The translations under genes were made by a program, and so were the position numbers. The notes beneath the pieces are model-generated. The model did not search any database. It saw only the letters and a list, made by a program, of their open reading frames with translations, and was not told where the DNA came from. This document shows positions 21,101 to 22,345 of a stretch of DNA of 22,345 nucleotides, piece by piece; within the stretch, counting starts at the first letter, position 1, and the number at the start of each line of letters is the position of its first letter. This stretch comes from a virus. Where the stretch lies: positions 1 to 22,345 of IMG/VR virus record IMGVR_UViG_3300036885_000027. One strand, 5' to 3'.

Positions 21101-22345
21101 TTACTTTCCTTTACTATTGCCGGGTTTTTGTAATACTGGTGTTTGTTCTGTCGGTAATGTGGGAGTAACTGGTTGTTTTCCAGCATTTTCCAGACTCGTC
21201 ATATTTAGGGGTACAAGGTGAATATCTCCACCAGGGATTGGATTCATATCTTCCTTCTCACGAACTTCATTAATTGAAAATACTCCTCTATCTAACATTA
21301 TAGCATAAAATGCAGAACGACTTGCAGCATCTCCGCGCATTAATCCTTCAACAATATGCTTAAAATATAAACGACCATAACCGCTCAATGATTTGTCACT
21401 GGCAGTAAGTAACTGCATATTATAATTCTGTTCTAAAGTGACCAACCACGGCAATAGAGAATCAATTACAAAAGATAATTGTTCCGATTCGATATTGGAA
21501 AAACTTGATTTTGTAAGGTCTTTTAATTTATGTGGCGGAAGATTAAACCATCGAGCTACTTCTGGTATTTGAAATTGCCGGGACTCTAAAAATTGCGAAT
21601 CGTTTGGGGGAATCCCTAACTTTTCAATTTTCATTCCTTCTTCAAGTAACATAAGTCTATGGGATTTACCTAACCCACTGTATGTTTCAGCCAAACTTGT
21701 TCTTAAATTTGAATTTGCTTGTGCTGATAATGAATTTGGATGTGATATAATTACTCCTGGATGTGTTCCTTGTCCAAAATACATTGAACCGAAGGTTTCC
21801 AGTGCCATGCCAAGTCCAATTGATTTGTTTGCCATTGAAATAACCGAATATCCCATAAATCCATCAAACCCTAGACCTGGGATATGAAGTATTTTATCAC
21901 GAGGCATTATTATTTCTTCACTGTCAACACGAATACCATAAACAAATTCACCGTCTTTCATGTGGGGTCTTACACGGTTTGGAGTAATTGGCCATAATTC
22001 CACAATTTCTCCATATCCGTTACGAATCTTTTCGGCATAACCATTTCCCCACAACAGGATATGTGCCATCATTGTTTCACGTCCTGATTTTGCCGTCATG
22101 ATTGGATTCCATTGATCATGCATAACTCGGTAAAGAATCCTATTATCAAGTATTTGTTTTTTATCATCTTTACGTTGATAAAGGTGAAGAGGAAGAGCAC
22201 CAATAGTACCAGAGATTAAAGTCACGGCATTGTAAACAGCCGAATATGTTAATGCTGATTGTTCATCTACATTTTCACCGGATAAAGATTGGTTATTAGC
22301 AAGATTCCATAATGAGGGATTCCATGCTTTAGGGTCAGATAAGGA
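21101..22345 (-). CDS. Portal protein, HK97-like (5' end outside window)
   Basis: The frame is open from the window edge (22345, in frame) to TAA at 21101, giving 414 visible residues, so any start at GTG 22225 would be artificial. Typical portal features occur in order: SAVYNAVTLISGTIGALPLHLYQ region (shown in part), MMAHILLWGNGYAEK, WPITPNRVRP, LHIPGLGFDGFMG, EEGMKIEKLGIPPNDSQF, VARWFNLPPHKLKD, SSFSNIESE, and the MLDRGVFSINEVREKEDMNPIPGGD wing/crown region (in part). The last 30 residues are a Pro/Thr-rich tail. A portal dodecamer forms the DNA gateway at one capsid vertex. The first residues and any scaffold-binding part are missing. Confidence 0.95.
   Translation of the reverse strand, partial: SLSDPKAWNPSLWNLANNQSLSGENVDEQSALTYSAVYNAVTLISGTIGALPLHLYQRKDDKKQILDNRILYRVMHDQWNPIMTAKSGRETMMAHILLWGNGYAEKIRNGYGEIVELWPITPNRVRPHMKDGEFVYGIRVDSEEIIMPRDKILHIPGLGFDGFMGYSVISMANKSIGLGMALETFGSMYFGQGTHPGVIISHPNSLSAQANSNLRTSLAETYSGLGKSHRLMLLEEGMKIEKLGIPPNDSQFLESRQFQIPEVARWFNLPPHKLKDLTKSSFSNIESEQLSFVIDSLLPWLVTLEQNYNMQLLTASDKSLSGYGRLYFKHIVEGLMRGDAASRSAFYAIMLDRGVFSINEVREKEDMNPIPGGDIHLVPLNMTSLENAGKQPVTPTLPTEQTPVLQKPGNSKGK

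Noticed and set aside
1-22345. Alternative genetic code or suppressed stops
   Set aside because: TAA, TGA and TAG all terminate clear genes in expected places, so the standard code fits.

Overview
The window is one uninterrupted late (virion structure and assembly) module of a tailed bacteriophage or prophage. All genes lie on the minus strand, so transcription runs from high to low coordinates. The HK97-type head genes, a tail tube protein, a very long tape measure and the absence of any sheath gene point to a siphovirus-like virion with a long non-contractile tail. Stops are TAA, TGA and TAG in ordinary use (standard bacterial code), starts are ATG/GTG/TTG and most genes have strong AGGAGG-like ribosome sites. 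The DNA looks AT-rich. No integrase, repressor, lysis, packaging or replication gene is in view, so lifestyle and host cannot be decided.

Layout in transcription order. Head: portal (runs off the right edge), ClpP-type head protease with an N-terminal extension, HK97-fold major capsid protein, a free-standing HNH endonuclease, two jelly-roll/decoration-like proteins separated by GC-rich hairpins, a 37-aa acidic ORF, and two small related virion-type proteins. Connector region: a gp6-like connector with a roughly 120-residue inserted beta domain, a SPP1 gp16-like adaptor and a tail completion protein. Accessory cassette: an unrecognised 456-aa protein and a 631-aa repeat-rich BppU-like protein, followed by a second tail completion paralogue fused to an N-terminal extension. 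Then come a 62-aa ORF and a two-domain glycosyltransferase. Tail: tube protein, a tail assembly chaperone pair joined by a -1 frameshift, a second copy of the chaperone's T-like domain, a 50-aa ORF, an HK97 gp10-like protein, the tape measure gene (split into two frames) and the start of a repeat-rich, propeller-like tail protein that leaves the left edge.

Most notable points: (1) a canonical A AAA AAC slippery heptamer near the end of the chaperone gene, with an open -1 frame through the whole intergenic region into the next ORF, giving a predicted 272-aa G-T fusion whose N-terminal T residues match the downstream paralogue; (2) the tape measure reading frame is broken by what looks like a deletion between TCTATG direct repeats; (3) repeated local duplication (tail completion proteins, T-like domains, small virion proteins); (4) a tail completion duplication bracketing two probable adhesin genes; (5) a six-repeat, cysteine-rich propeller-like domain. 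There is no stretch over 300 bases without a gene.
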